A DNA stretch of 17,801 nucleotides from assembly GCA_043820045.1 (NCBI GenBank), contig JBDREF010000176.1:1-17801 (forward strand), read 5' to 3'. A program made the translations under genes and the position numbers. This document shows, piece after piece, positions 1 through 7,510 of this stretch. How positions within the stretch are numbered: the stretch's first letter is position 1; each line of letters starts with the position of its first letter. The DNA is from JBDREF01 sp043820045. Lineage in GTDB: Bacteria; Planctomycetota; Phycisphaerae; Sedimentisphaerales; Anaerobacaceae. The notes beneath the pieces were generated by a model. The model saw only the letters and a program-made list of their open reading frames with translations, had not been told where the DNA came from and did not search any database.

Positions 1-114
1 TTGAACCAGCATACTAAGCAGGGTGGTTATCTTATCGAGGAGGGTGCCGACAGTCAGGAAACCCAAGGCATTCTCATGGAGGTAATCTACTATATCATGG
101 CACTCTTCAATTAA
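1..114 (+). CDS. C-terminal end of an unidentified plus-strand gene (partial)
   Basis: An open frame enters the window at base 1 and ends at a TAA at 112-114, giving 37 residues that end in EVIYYIMALFN. The amino-acid mix is protein-like: a charged, polar stretch followed by a hydrophobic tail. A strong hairpin terminator lies about 85 bp downstream. The product cannot be recognised from so short a piece. It is the only likely gene reading rightward in the window, so it converges on the minus-strand cluster. It could be a chance open frame. Confidence 0.35.
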   Translation: MNQHTKQGGYLIEEGADSQETQGILMEVIYYIMALFN

Positions 115-123
115 GTGAGGAAT

Positions 124-142
124 GTCAGGTGGGCTTCGGCCA
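124..142 (+). other. Small hairpin with a TTCG loop
   Basis: The sequence aggt-g-ggc-TTCG-gcc-acct folds into a 7-bp stem with one bulged G and a TTCG tetraloop, just after the stop codon at 112-114. There is no T-run behind it, so it may be a 3'-end stabiliser rather than a terminator. Not otherwise identified. Confidence 0.3.
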
Positions 143-197
143 CCTCAGTCGAAGCGCTGCAGTAAGCTGCTTGGCATTGAAAACTTAGATAAGTAGT

Positions 198-238
198 AAA
201 ACTGGGACTGCCCCAAAGGTGGTCCCAGTTTTATTTGG
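198..238 (+). terminator. Bidirectional intrinsic terminator
   Basis: AAAACTGGGAC at 198-208 pairs perfectly over 11 bp with GTCCCAGTTTT at 222-232, around a 13-base loop. On the plus strand the stem runs into TTTTATTT. On the minus strand the rightward A-run becomes TTTTACTAC. The shape is that of a classical Rho-independent terminator working both ways, serving the plus-strand gene that ends at 114 and acting as a second stop for minus-strand transcripts. Confidence 0.75.
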
Positions 239-240
239 CC

Positions 241-368
241 GAGGGCAGGATCGAACCGCAGATCATCCAGGAATTCACACTTGGAGGAATACCGGCTTCA
301 GTGTGGATAACGGCAAGTACATGATTCAGGTGCTGTCTGCAGGCATGGAAGACATCTCCGCACAGTAA
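241..368 (+). pseudogene. Possible frameshifted gene remnant
   Basis: Two short protein-like segments lie in different plus-strand frames. One is EGRIEPQIIQEFTLGG at 241-288. The other is GFSVDNGKYMIQVLSAG, continuing to MEDISAQ and a TAA at 366-368. A single lost base near 289 would join them into one continuous C-terminus. There is no start codon with a ribosome site, and the stretch follows a terminator, so if real it is a decayed fragment. The product is not recognised. This is an inference from codon texture only, and the frames may be chance. Confidence 0.22.
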
Positions 369-411
369 AGCAGTACTTGATGATTGAGACCGTTTTTTGT
401 TATTGACTGAT

Positions 412-441
412 AAGGGCCGGCAGTATATGCTGCCGGCCCTT
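412..441 (-). terminator. Hairpin ending the cytochrome cluster
   Basis: AAGGGCCGGCAG at 412-423 pairs perfectly over 12 bp with CTGCCGGCCCTT at 430-441, with a 6-base loop (tatatg). It lies 58 bp past the stop of the last cluster gene (499). The U-tract is short on both strands (TTAT on the minus, TTTCT on the plus), so termination may be partly Rho-dependent or may rely on the second hairpin at 198-232. It is the strongest GC stem in the left flank and is placed where the operon should end. Confidence 0.65.
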
Positions 442-498
442 TCTACTTGCCTGTTGTCGGAGAGTCAAAGGCTCACGACATCTTTGGAATTAGCCCGT

Positions 499-1503
499 CT
501 ACTGGCGCAGTCGCAGGATAAGCAAAAGGACCAAAGCACTGAAAACCGTAGCCAAAATCGTCCATACGGCCAAGTTGGACGAACCGGGATTTAGTCCTGT
601 GATTTGAAAGGTTATTTCTTCTGCCTGGGTAAGGTCGCTTCGCTTGTAATACTCCATCGGAATTCCATTTGTGCCAATCAGTTTCTGTTCCGGCCGGCCC
701 AGGCCCTGGAGTTTCGCCTCGCCCGATTCTGCAAAAACCACAAACTCGGATGTCGGCAGGGAAACCCTCTTAATGAAATCCATTGTCTGGGAGGTTATAT
801 CTACGGCGTATGAAAAGGCGATCTCGTGCTCGCCGGGCGGTACGGCCATTGTGTCGTAAAAGCCTTCTCCCGTAATCGTCAGGGCATTCTCTTCAAAATA
901 GCTCAGGGGCCTGAGGTTCTTGAATCCTTTCGGAAGCATTATGTTCAAGACAATGGTCCTGTTCGAGCTGTCTCTTTCTTTCGAACTCACAGCCATATCG
1001 GAAGAGTTCCTCAGCCGCATATACTCCGTGATCTCGATTGACTTCGAGCTGGTCCGTACTATGAAATGATGAGTCCCTACCGATAGTTTTGAGTTGTCTT
1101 CGGAGACGTCAAAGACCACCACGCAGGCGATGGGAGCATCTTCCGCAGGCTCCAATGCAACCGGCGGACTGCTGAACATCATATCCTGGTGTTTTACCCC
1201 GGCCACGGCAACGGTGTGCTCGCCGGCGAAGACGTTGTCAAATACGGCTTTGCCGTCATCGGCGACTTTGCCGTCCAGGGTCTGCAGCAATTGTCCGTGT
1301 TCGTATATCTGAACGACGACCGGGTCGCCGGCTACAGCAGTGCCGCCTTGTGTCCCATTGGTCGCCTCTACGACCAACGCCGTCTGTGATGTAAGTGCAC
1401 TTGCATCGACGGCGAAACATGCCCTCGAACATACGCCCGAAAATATCATAGCTGCTACAAAGTATTTCATAAAACCATATCTTACCTGCTTCTGATTACT
1501 CAT
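499..1503 (-). CDS. Membrane-anchored periplasmic beta-sandwich protein, coupled to the CcmF-like gene
   Basis: 334 residues. A signal peptide ends near residue 31 (CSRACFA-VDA). A carboxypeptidase-regulatory-like or Ig-like beta segment follows at about 40-120, with the turn pattern LDGKVADDGKAVFDNVFAG. A second beta-rich region spans about 140-290. The last 25 residues form one membrane helix with a short basic tail (RLRQ), so the protein sits in the inner membrane facing the periplasm. No heme motif or catalytic signature is seen. Its start overlaps the stop of the CcmF-like gene as ATGA (1503-1500), with AAGGTGAT upstream as ribosome site, so the two are translationally coupled and probably work together. 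Role unknown: it could hold the CcmF-like protein or present apocytochromes. It is the last gene of the cluster. Confidence 0.85.
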   Translation of the reverse strand: MSNQKQVRYGFMKYFVAAMIFSGVCSRACFAVDASALTSQTALVVEATNGTQGGTAVAGDPVVVQIYEHGQLLQTLDGKVADDGKAVFDNVFAGEHTVAVAGVKHQDMMFSSPPVALEPAEDAPIACVVVFDVSEDNSKLSVGTHHFIVRTSSKSIEITEYMRLRNSSDMAVSSKERDSSNRTIVLNIMLPKGFKNLRPLSYFEENALTITGEGFYDTMAVPPGEHEIAFSYAVDITSQTMDFIKRVSLPTSEFVVFAESGEAKLQGLGRPEQKLIGTNGIPMEYYKRSDLTQAEEITFQITGLNPGSSNLAVWTILATVFSALVLLLILRLRQ

Positions 1504-2543
1504 TGTGCGGCATCACCTTTGTGCTGCGGAACTTGGCGTCTTTTGTGTTTGCGCCACAGTAGTATTGCAGAAGCTACCCATATGTGGATGAGCAAGACGA
1601 CGAACAATCTCCCAAGCGCTGGGTCGGGAAAGGCACACATATCGCAGGCCCAGCCGGGCCGTGCAAGAAATGTACTGAGGATGCACAAGCTGTAAGTGAC
1701 AAGACAGAGTATCGTCAGCCGACTTGCCACGGAAGTGTTTCGCCCGCAGGTTCTCGAACAATACAACATCGCAGCTCCTGTCAGCCAGGGCAACAGAGAA
1801 GCATTTTTCGCAAGTTCCCGTGCCCAGTGGCCTGTCGAGCCGGGCTCTTGGTAAGCGGACCACGCGGCAAGAACTATACCTGCCGTCAGGAACAACCAGC
1901 CTAACAATATCCAGTTGCGTGCCTGCCCAAAAAGCGGGACAGGTTCTTCCTCGCCATCCCATTTCAGCGAGGCAAAAGCCCATGCAAATGGAATTGCCAG
2001 GGCTGCGTAGCCGATAAGAACAATTGGCGAGCCAAGAACCATTGCCGGGTGCCCTAAGACTGGGCCGAGTTCGGCACCGCCGGGAGGAAGGCTTGCGGAC
2101 AGAGAAAACGGATTCTTCTTGAATACCAGAACGATCAGAAAGAAAACGCCGACGAGATTTGCTATGGGACGCGCTCCGGCGGAGAATCCTCTTTGATTCT
2201 CTTTGCACTTGCGAAACACCAGTGCAACGAAGCCGGACTGCATCCACAGCCAAAACAGGAGTGATCCGGCGGCCCCCGCCCATAATGCGCCGATCTTGTT
2301 CATAAGCGGCGGAGTTCCTGATGTATGTTCCGCGACATAAGCTACGTTGAAATCGCTTCTTATCAGAAGCAGCCAGAGAACTGCTGTCGCGACAGTAAGG
2401 CAGGCAAAACAGCCGACAGTAGCGCTGCGGCCGCTCATGGTCACTGCGGTTATGCCTCGCGAACGCCCTAAAAGGTCCGCCGGAATTGCATAACTGCTCA
2501 ACACGAATGCGAGGATGAGGGCGAAATGTCCTAACTCTGCCAT
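1500..2543 (-). CDS. Short, degenerate CcmF-like membrane protein
   Basis: 347 residues, many hydrophobic segments. It aligns by eye with the N-terminal half of CcmF, the heme lyase of cytochrome c maturation: ELGHFAL at the start, FNVAYVAEHT near 65-74, WAGAAGS at 88-94 for WGxHEGS, LLGWLFLTAGIVLAAWSAY, NASLLPWLTGAAML at 247-260, LSTFLARPG and AFPDPALGRLF. CcmF is about 650 residues; this stops after the segment that follows the second P-His. The WWD block (WGGWWFWDPVENAS) reads GSTGHWARELAKNAS. Residues aligned with E. coli H173, H261 and H303 are Gly171, Tyr261 and Cys303. Cys300 and Cys303 make a CDMC motif. Heme handling as in CcmF therefore looks lost. It starts 25 bp after a 12-heme cytochrome gene and overlaps the next gene by 4 bp. 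A dedicated chaperone or scaffold role is inferred. Confidence 0.85.
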   Translation of the reverse strand: MAELGHFALILAFVLSSYAIPADLLGRSRGITAVTMSGRSATVGCFACLTVATAVLWLLLIRSDFNVAYVAEHTSGTPPLMNKIGALWAGAAGSLLFWLWMQSGFVALVFRKCKENQRGFSAGARPIANLVGVFFLIVLVFKKNPFSLSASLPPGGAELGPVLGHPAMVLGSPIVLIGYAALAIPFAWAFASLKWDGEEEPVPLFGQARNWILLGWLFLTAGIVLAAWSAYQEPGSTGHWARELAKNASLLPWLTGAAMLYCSRTCGRNTSVASRLTILCLVTYSLCILSTFLARPGWACDMCAFPDPALGRLFVVLLIHIWVASAILLWRKHKRRQVPQHKGDAAQ

Positions 2544-2568
2544 AACTCAGGTCTCTGTCCTTTCGCCA

Positions 2569-4218
2569 TCAGTACTCTTTCGGCGAATGTTGCTCGTTAT
2601 GGCACTGCAGGTAGCATCGGCCATGAAATACGCCCGTATCTTCAAACTCGCGACGTCCCGTTGTCGGCTCGGGACGCACAATGGTCGTATCAAAATTTAT
2701 GAGATGGCTGTTATTGACTGAGGTTCCCTGTGCCGAGCTGATTCCATGGGCATCGTGGCACGCCGAACACGGAATCTCCTGGTTCAGATGTTCTTCGTGC
2801 TTCGGGAAACTCTCGTCATTCAAAATGCTGTTTCGGCTGTGGCATTTGTAGCATAGTTCATACGAAAAACTGCTCTCCTGTGTGAAGTCGGATGTTTCAT
2901 AACGATAGGCGAGAAGATACGGATTAATCGATCCGTGGGGGCCTTTGGCGCCCGAGACACTATCCGAACCGTGGCAATCGATGCAGTAAACAAGCGTCGT
3001 GACGGTCATCGGCGGTTTCAGGCTGGGTACGTTCCGGTTTACGCCAGGCGCGACAACCGGATGAAAAGCAGGGCCTGATGGGTCGAATTCCAACCGCGTG
3101 TTCGTTTGAGTTATCTGCCGGGTGATCGTGGATTCGGGTCGGTTCGGATTGTCCGCGTGACATTTGAAGCAGACCTCGTACTCGTACTGCGCCTGTGGAG
3201 CGGGGCTGCCGGATATCGTTACTCCGGAGACCCCTCGCATCGCGCCGGGCACGACCGGCGCCCGCGCGAGCGTTTCCTGGGTGGCGTGCGGGTTGTGACA
3301 ATCGACACATTCAACGTGTCTTGCCGCAGTGGCAGGCGATTCCTTCGGGTCATGAACGCCTTCGTATCGAATCACATCATGCCGGCTGAATTTGGACAGC
3401 TCGGCTCTGAGATTGGTCTTTGTTACGGAGCCGTCGTGGCAGTTCAGACAGTTATCTTCTGAAACGGCGAAATGGAGCAGCCGCTCATGTCCGCCGGCGG
3501 AATGCGGCCTGTGGCAGTTCAGGCAACCCTGCTCGGCAACTGTGCCGTTCTCGCGGCTTTGCAGATATGAGTCATTTGCGACAGAAGCCAAAGCCATTGA
3601 ACTCTCGTGGCTTGAAGATATCCATCCGGACAAGTCATGGCACGCCATACACATCCCCGAGCGTCGATTGGACATTACCAGGAAGTTGCCGTGTTGGTTA
3701 TCGTGCGGGTCGTGGCAGGTAGTGCACTGAAGCTCGCTCGATTTGTCGAGCCTCAGTTGCTCGGGCAATGCCGAAGCCGGGCGTATCTGGACATCTTCCG
3801 TTGACAGCACCGGGGAGTAAACGAAACTGATCGGGTGGTCGTCCGACAGGTCGGTTCCGAGGTTCGATGCGCCGGGAGCGATATAAGTGCCACCGCCGGA
3901 TCGTGAGGTTATGGTTTCGGTCAGGGCCACGGTGCCGTCGTGGCAGCTCAGGCATAGTTTGCTGGCTCCTGTCGGTTGGCCCACATTGGCCTGGAGCGAT
4001 GAGCTTTGGTAGATATTGTACGCGGCCGTAGAGAGTTTATGGCTCCAAAGAGGAGTCCCGGTCAAAGCTCCATGAGGAGTGTGGCAGAAACTACAGGCAT
4101 TTCCTCCGGCTACCGCCGACAGGTCGTGCGGGGAGCCGTCGATCTGGGCGGCGGCCGTCGAGCACCAGAAGGCGATAGCCGCGAACAGTAAGATTATATC
4201 AGTCCGTACGATTTTCAT
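2569..4218 (-). CDS. Secreted 12-heme cytochrome c (doubled-CXXCH type)
   Basis: 549 residues. The start at 4218 is chosen because its ATG overlaps the upstream TGA as ATGA, follows GGAGAG, and begins a clean signal peptide (cleavage near STAAA-Q, residue 24); the frame is open to 4455 but that part reads as a shadow of the NHL gene. Eleven CXXCH motifs are present (CSFCH, CLSCH, CTTCH, CMACH, CLNCH twice, CVDCH, CFKCH, CIDCH, CYKCH, CSACH), plus a C-terminal CX3CH (CYLQCH). The ending, CH followed by QH and a final Y, is common in Geobacter-type multiheme cytochromes. Its N-terminal region shares SKLCLSCHDG and HPISFVY with the tetraheme gene at 10865. It probably serves as a periplasmic or surface partner of the barrel at 5308-7338. 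There is no lipobox, so the side of the outer membrane is uncertain. Confidence 0.92.
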   Translation of the reverse strand: MKIVRTDIILLFAAIAFWCSTAAAQIDGSPHDLSAVAGGNACSFCHTPHGALTGTPLWSHKLSTAAYNIYQSSSLQANVGQPTGASKLCLSCHDGTVALTETITSRSGGGTYIAPGASNLGTDLSDDHPISFVYSPVLSTEDVQIRPASALPEQLRLDKSSELQCTTCHDPHDNQHGNFLVMSNRRSGMCMACHDLSGWISSSHESSMALASVANDSYLQSRENGTVAEQGCLNCHRPHSAGGHERLLHFAVSEDNCLNCHDGSVTKTNLRAELSKFSRHDVIRYEGVHDPKESPATAARHVECVDCHNPHATQETLARAPVVPGAMRGVSGVTISGSPAPQAQYEYEVCFKCHADNPNRPESTITRQITQTNTRLEFDPSGPAFHPVVAPGVNRNVPSLKPPMTVTTLVYCIDCHGSDSVSGAKGPHGSINPYLLAYRYETSDFTQESSFSYELCYKCHSRNSILNDESFPKHEEHLNQEIPCSACHDAHGISSAQGTSVNNSHLINFDTTIVRPEPTTGRREFEDTGVFHGRCYLQCHNEQHSPKEY

Positions 4219-5285
4219 TTTTCCACGCTCTCCAGAAGTTCGAATATCTGGATTCTCTTGTTGAACGAGTCGGCGACGTAGATTCTGTTGCGGTGGTCTA
4301 TAAAGAGACCGGCCGGCAACCAGAACTGGCCGGGCTTTGTTCCTTCCTGTCCGAAAGCCATAAGTACCTGACCCTGGGGGCTGAATATCTGTATGTTTTC
4401 GAACTGCCTGTCCGTAACATAGATGTTGCCGAAACTGTCCGTGGCGACGCCGCACGGATGGGCGAAGTTGCCCGGACGGTCTCCCTGTCGGCCGAACATA
4501 CCAAGGAACTGCCCATCGTTCGTGAGTATCTGAACGCGATAATTCAAGGTATCACTGACATATAATTTGCCGTTCCCGTCGATCCACAGGTGAGTCGGAA
4601 AGTTGAACATTCCCGGATTCAGACCCCTTAGTCCAATCTGCCGGACAAACTTGCCGCCGGTGGTGAATACGGCGATGGTGTGGGCGGCGGTGTCAACGAC
4701 GTACACGGTTTTATCGCCCTGCCAATAGGCAATGCCGGACGGCCTTGTAAGCCGATCGCTTCCGAAGGAGAACATGTACTTGCCGTTCTTGTCGAAGACA
4801 CAGACTTTGTGCAATATGCTGTCAACGACATACACCCAATTCTCGGCTATCGTCAAGCCGACCGGTTTGTTCAGCTTCTCCTGACCGTCCAGATCCGCGA
4901 ACTGTTTGTACGAGCGCGTGTTCAGGTCGAACACGTGCACTACCGCACCTGTCGCATCGGTTACGAACAGTTTATTATCCTGACCGGTAGCGATTGCGTA
5001 TGGGGTGACAAGAACGCCTATCTTTCTCTTTCCGAAGACCAGCTCGCCGAACCCCTGAGTCCATGAAACTCCCTTTTTGAGGTCGGCTTCCGTTGATAAC
5101 GACCCGATGTATCTTATGCGAGGTTTCTCCGGCGGTTCAGGCCAGGCAATAAGCGCGTCCGGCGGAAAGAACAATGCGCCTCGATTACTCGCGCACCCGT
5201 TGCACAACAACAGCAGGATAAGTGCAAGAGCGCACGATTTCACGAAGCTGAGATATCCTTCCAACACTTTGTCTTTCACGTCCAT
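4215..5285 (-). CDS. NHL-repeat beta-propeller lipoprotein
   Basis: 356 residues. A lipoprotein signal peptide ends in LLCNGC with Cys31 as the lipidated residue. A short FFPP/WPEPPEKPRIRYIGSL segment follows, then about six NHL repeats (patterns such as LYVSDTLNYRVQIL, NIYVTDRQFENIQIF, RIYVADSFNKRIQIF) that should close into a six-bladed propeller. NHL propellers bind proteins or ligands and have no set enzymatic role. The gene lies 22 bp after the barrel and overlaps the 12-heme cytochrome by ATGA, so the three are probably made together. A role as periplasmic or outer-membrane scaffold joining barrel and cytochrome is inferred. It is paralogous to the N-terminal half of the protein at 8789-10432, which has the same FFPP...PEKxR entry motif. 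Confidence 0.92.
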   Translation of the reverse strand: MDVKDKVLEGYLSFVKSCALALILLLLCNGCASNRGALFFPPDALIAWPEPPEKPRIRYIGSLSTEADLKKGVSWTQGFGELVFGKRKIGVLVTPYAIATGQDNKLFVTDATGAVVHVFDLNTRSYKQFADLDGQEKLNKPVGLTIAENWVYVVDSILHKVCVFDKNGKYMFSFGSDRLTRPSGIAYWQGDKTVYVVDTAAHTIAVFTTGGKFVRQIGLRGLNPGMFNFPTHLWIDGNGKLYVSDTLNYRVQILTNDGQFLGMFGRQGDRPGNFAHPCGVATDSFGNIYVTDRQFENIQIFSPQGQVLMAFGQEGTKPGQFWLPAGLFIDHRNRIYVADSFNKRIQIFELLESVEK

Positions 5286-5307
5286 ATTCTATACTTTCTT
5301 GTCTTGT

Positions 5308-7338
5308 TCAGAAGTAGCGTTTAAGGCGAAAATACAGGAAACTGCTGTCGATTTCATCGTTTCTGCGATTGAGCAGGTTGAACTCAACGCCGGTAACAAT
5401 GCTCATCTGGCGAAAGTTATATTGTACTTCGGAGTTTAGCTGAAATCCTTTGGTCATGCCGAACCTCGTATCGTCTTCATTGCGATAATCGCCGCGAGCG
5501 GAAATACTGCATGTTTCAGTCATCCGGCTGAATATCTCAGCGCCGCTCTTGAATAATACAACATCCCGCTCATCCGGTTCGCCGAAATCCAGCCAGTGAT
5601 TCAGGACTCGCACGCTGGCGCTGGTAGCATCGCTTATGGGCACGCTGTATCTGCCCTGCACTTTCTTACTTGTCGAGGGGATCTGGGTCGAGTCTTCTTT
5701 ACTGTACTCGGCCTGCAGGAAGAGACCTTTGTGAACGTACTCTGCGCCCGCGGTATTGACGGTGAACTCATCCGGTGTTATCTCCGTGAATGTCGAACTG
5801 ACGTCTTCATCCTGCCGTCGATGGGCATAATACAGAGACAGACCGTTCTCGAAGCGTTCCCTGACGGTGACGTTCTGGCGAAGCGTATCTTCTTGCCTTT
5901 CCGGCTCGATAAAGAAGTTGTAATCCACGAAGAACTGCTGGCCCTCGGTGAAGTTCGGAGGAATAGCGCCGCCGACGGTAATGATGTTCAGCCAAACCCT
6001 CCCGTTCCTCTCGGTGATGGTGTAATCCTCGCCCTCCTGGAACACCTGACCGATGCTGTCCTTAACCCGGATGCTCGATACGTCGATATTGACCCTGTCA
6101 AGCTCCACGGGAATCAACTCCGTGGCAGTATGCGATTCGTTTATCACGACTCCGGTCCCGCTTCCTCCTGATTGCTCGCTTGTTGTCAGGCTCGCCGAGT
6201 ACATGCTGTACAACGTACCCCACGCGTTGTTCTTTCGGTAATTGAAGGCAAGCATACCGCCGTGCTGTGTAAGGTCTCCCTGGGCGTCGAGGTCTGTTTT
6301 TCCGGTAAACACGTTGCCCGTCGTAGTCAGGCTCTCGTAGAGCCGGTGCTCAAATCCGGCTCGGCCGCGAGTTTCTTCGTTCCTGTAGGTTTCACGTTTG
6401 GAATCTATGAATCGCAGCTCGTAATTGGTCAAGAAACTGCTGGTGTGCTGCAGCCTCACGCGTTCTTCCAGTTGCAGGTTCTCGAATTCGAACGAGCCGG
6501 ACTGATCCACAAAGTTGAAGAAGGAATCAAGCCTGTGCTGTTCGTCGTCGCCAAATATCAAGCCGTGCAGCATGGTATATCTGTCCGTCTCCGTCTCTAC
6601 GGTGGCACCGACGCTGCGCTGAGAAACATCACTCCTGTCGAAATCAAAACTCATCTGTGACAGCTTGCTGAAATCGTGAGTGACCGAATACTTGAACCGG
6701 TCTTCATCCCTTTGGAAAAAGTCCCTGGCGAGCGCGTAAAGCCCGTCCTGGCTGGCCTGACTGTTCATGTACTGGAACGTCATGGGCCATTCCTTGCTCC
6801 GCAGCGACAGCGACGTCCCCCTGTTCTCTCTTTCAGTTCTAAGAGCCCCCAGGAACTGGCGGGAGATCAGCTCCTCCGACTTGGTCGCGTGAAACGTCAT
6901 CGGATATGACTTTCCTCGCAACAATTGAGTGAATACGCTGTAATCGTCAAGCGATTCGCTATGCCTGCCCGAATCGTCATCCGAGTTGATGCTTTGCTGA
7001 GCGAGCCCCAGTCCGATAGCGGCGTTAAAAAGCAATAATTCGGGATGATATACGTCGCCCTCGGTCTTCAGTCTCAGCCGCTCCTCAAACACTTTCGTCG
7101 TACTCTCGCGTTTGTCCCCGCTTGTTCCCTGCTCGTCTTTACGCCTCTCAGCGACCAGTTCCAACTCCCCCTGGATTCCATTGTGCTCTACGAGCGGCCG
7201 CGGCCTGCCACGAACGTTGACACTGCATCCGGTAAGAAAAACAGCGCCTGCGCAAAATGCAAGGGCCCAACAGGCTCCTTTTGCAAGCGCCGCTTCAACG
7301 GCCGGGTGTTTCAACTTATTGTTCAGCAGGTTCAGCAA
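5308..7338 (-). CDS. Outer-membrane beta-barrel with lipobox, candidate cytochrome conduit porin
   Basis: 676 residues. An N-terminal signal ends in VFLTGC, placing a possible lipidated Cys at residue 38. The rest is rich in alternating aromatic/polar strands joined by acidic turns (for example EFENLQLEERVRL, YELRFIDSKRETY, LFLQAEYSKEDS). The protein ends in YFRLKRYF with a C-terminal Phe, the usual signal for barrel insertion. An insert near residues 425-475 has the pattern GEDYTI...GRVWLNI...FFVDYNFF. Its size is close to MtrB/PioB-type barrels that sheath a multiheme cytochrome, and it lies between cytochrome genes, so a porin-cytochrome conduit is inferred. No sequence identity to MtrB is claimed. 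The start is TTG at 7338 with AAGAGG 9 bp upstream. A lipidated barrel is unusual. Confidence 0.85.
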   Translation of the reverse strand: MLNLLNNKLKHPAVEAALAKGACWALAFCAGAVFLTGCSVNVRGRPRPLVEHNGIQGELELVAERRKDEQGTSGDKRESTTKVFEERLRLKTEGDVYHPELLLFNAAIGLGLAQQSINSDDDSGRHSESLDDYSVFTQLLRGKSYPMTFHATKSEELISRQFLGALRTERENRGTSLSLRSKEWPMTFQYMNSQASQDGLYALARDFFQRDEDRFKYSVTHDFSKLSQMSFDFDRSDVSQRSVGATVETETDRYTMLHGLIFGDDEQHRLDSFFNFVDQSGSFEFENLQLEERVRLQHTSSFLTNYELRFIDSKRETYRNEETRGRAGFEHRLYESLTTTGNVFTGKTDLDAQGDLTQHGGMLAFNYRKNNAWGTLYSMYSASLTTSEQSGGSGTGVVINESHTATELIPVELDRVNIDVSSIRVKDSIGQVFQEGEDYTITERNGRVWLNIITVGGAIPPNFTEGQQFFVDYNFFIEPERQEDTLRQNVTVRERFENGLSLYYAHRRQDEDVSSTFTEITPDEFTVNTAGAEYVHKGLFLQAEYSKEDSTQIPSTSKKVQGRYSVPISDATSASVRVLNHWLDFGEPDERDVVLFKSGAEIFSRMTETCSISARGDYRNEDDTRFGMTKGFQLNSEVQYNFRQMSIVTGVEFNLLNRRNDEIDSSFLYFRLKRYF

Positions 7339-7413
7339 TGCTCCGTGCCTCTTAACTTCAACTGGTTTGTCTTTGATGTCAGGTCACTAAAGAATACGGA
7401 CAACTCACATCCG

Positions 7414-7443
7414 GGCTTAACGATGGACGGCCCCCGTTAAGCC
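7414..7443 (-). promoter_or_regulatory. Inverted repeat in the leader of the barrel gene
   Basis: GGCTTAACG at 7414-7422 and CGTTAAGCC at 7435-7443 form a perfect 9-bp inverted repeat around 12 bases, inside the 172-bp gap between the pentaheme lipoprotein and barrel genes. There is no T-run on the minus strand, so it is not a plain terminator. It may be an mRNA hairpin that sets barrel expression or a protein-binding site. The rest of the gap shows nothing recognisable. Confidence 0.4.
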
Positions 7444-7510
7444 GTTCAGTTCCTGGTTGGTTTAACCTCCAGCATAAAAAGTTCTGATTCAACTCCCCTG
7501 GCTATTGTTC

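Noticed and set aside
1513..2283. A 256-codon minus-strand frame inside the CcmF-like gene
   Set aside because: It is an out-of-frame shadow rich in Arg, Ser and Cys. The hydrophobic CcmF-like frame explains the region.
4219..4455. N-terminal extension of the 12-heme cytochrome
   Set aside because: The frame is open to 4455, but this part is a basic, Arg/Gln-rich shadow of the NHL gene. The ATG at 4218 has a ribosome site, an ATGA overlap and a signal peptide.
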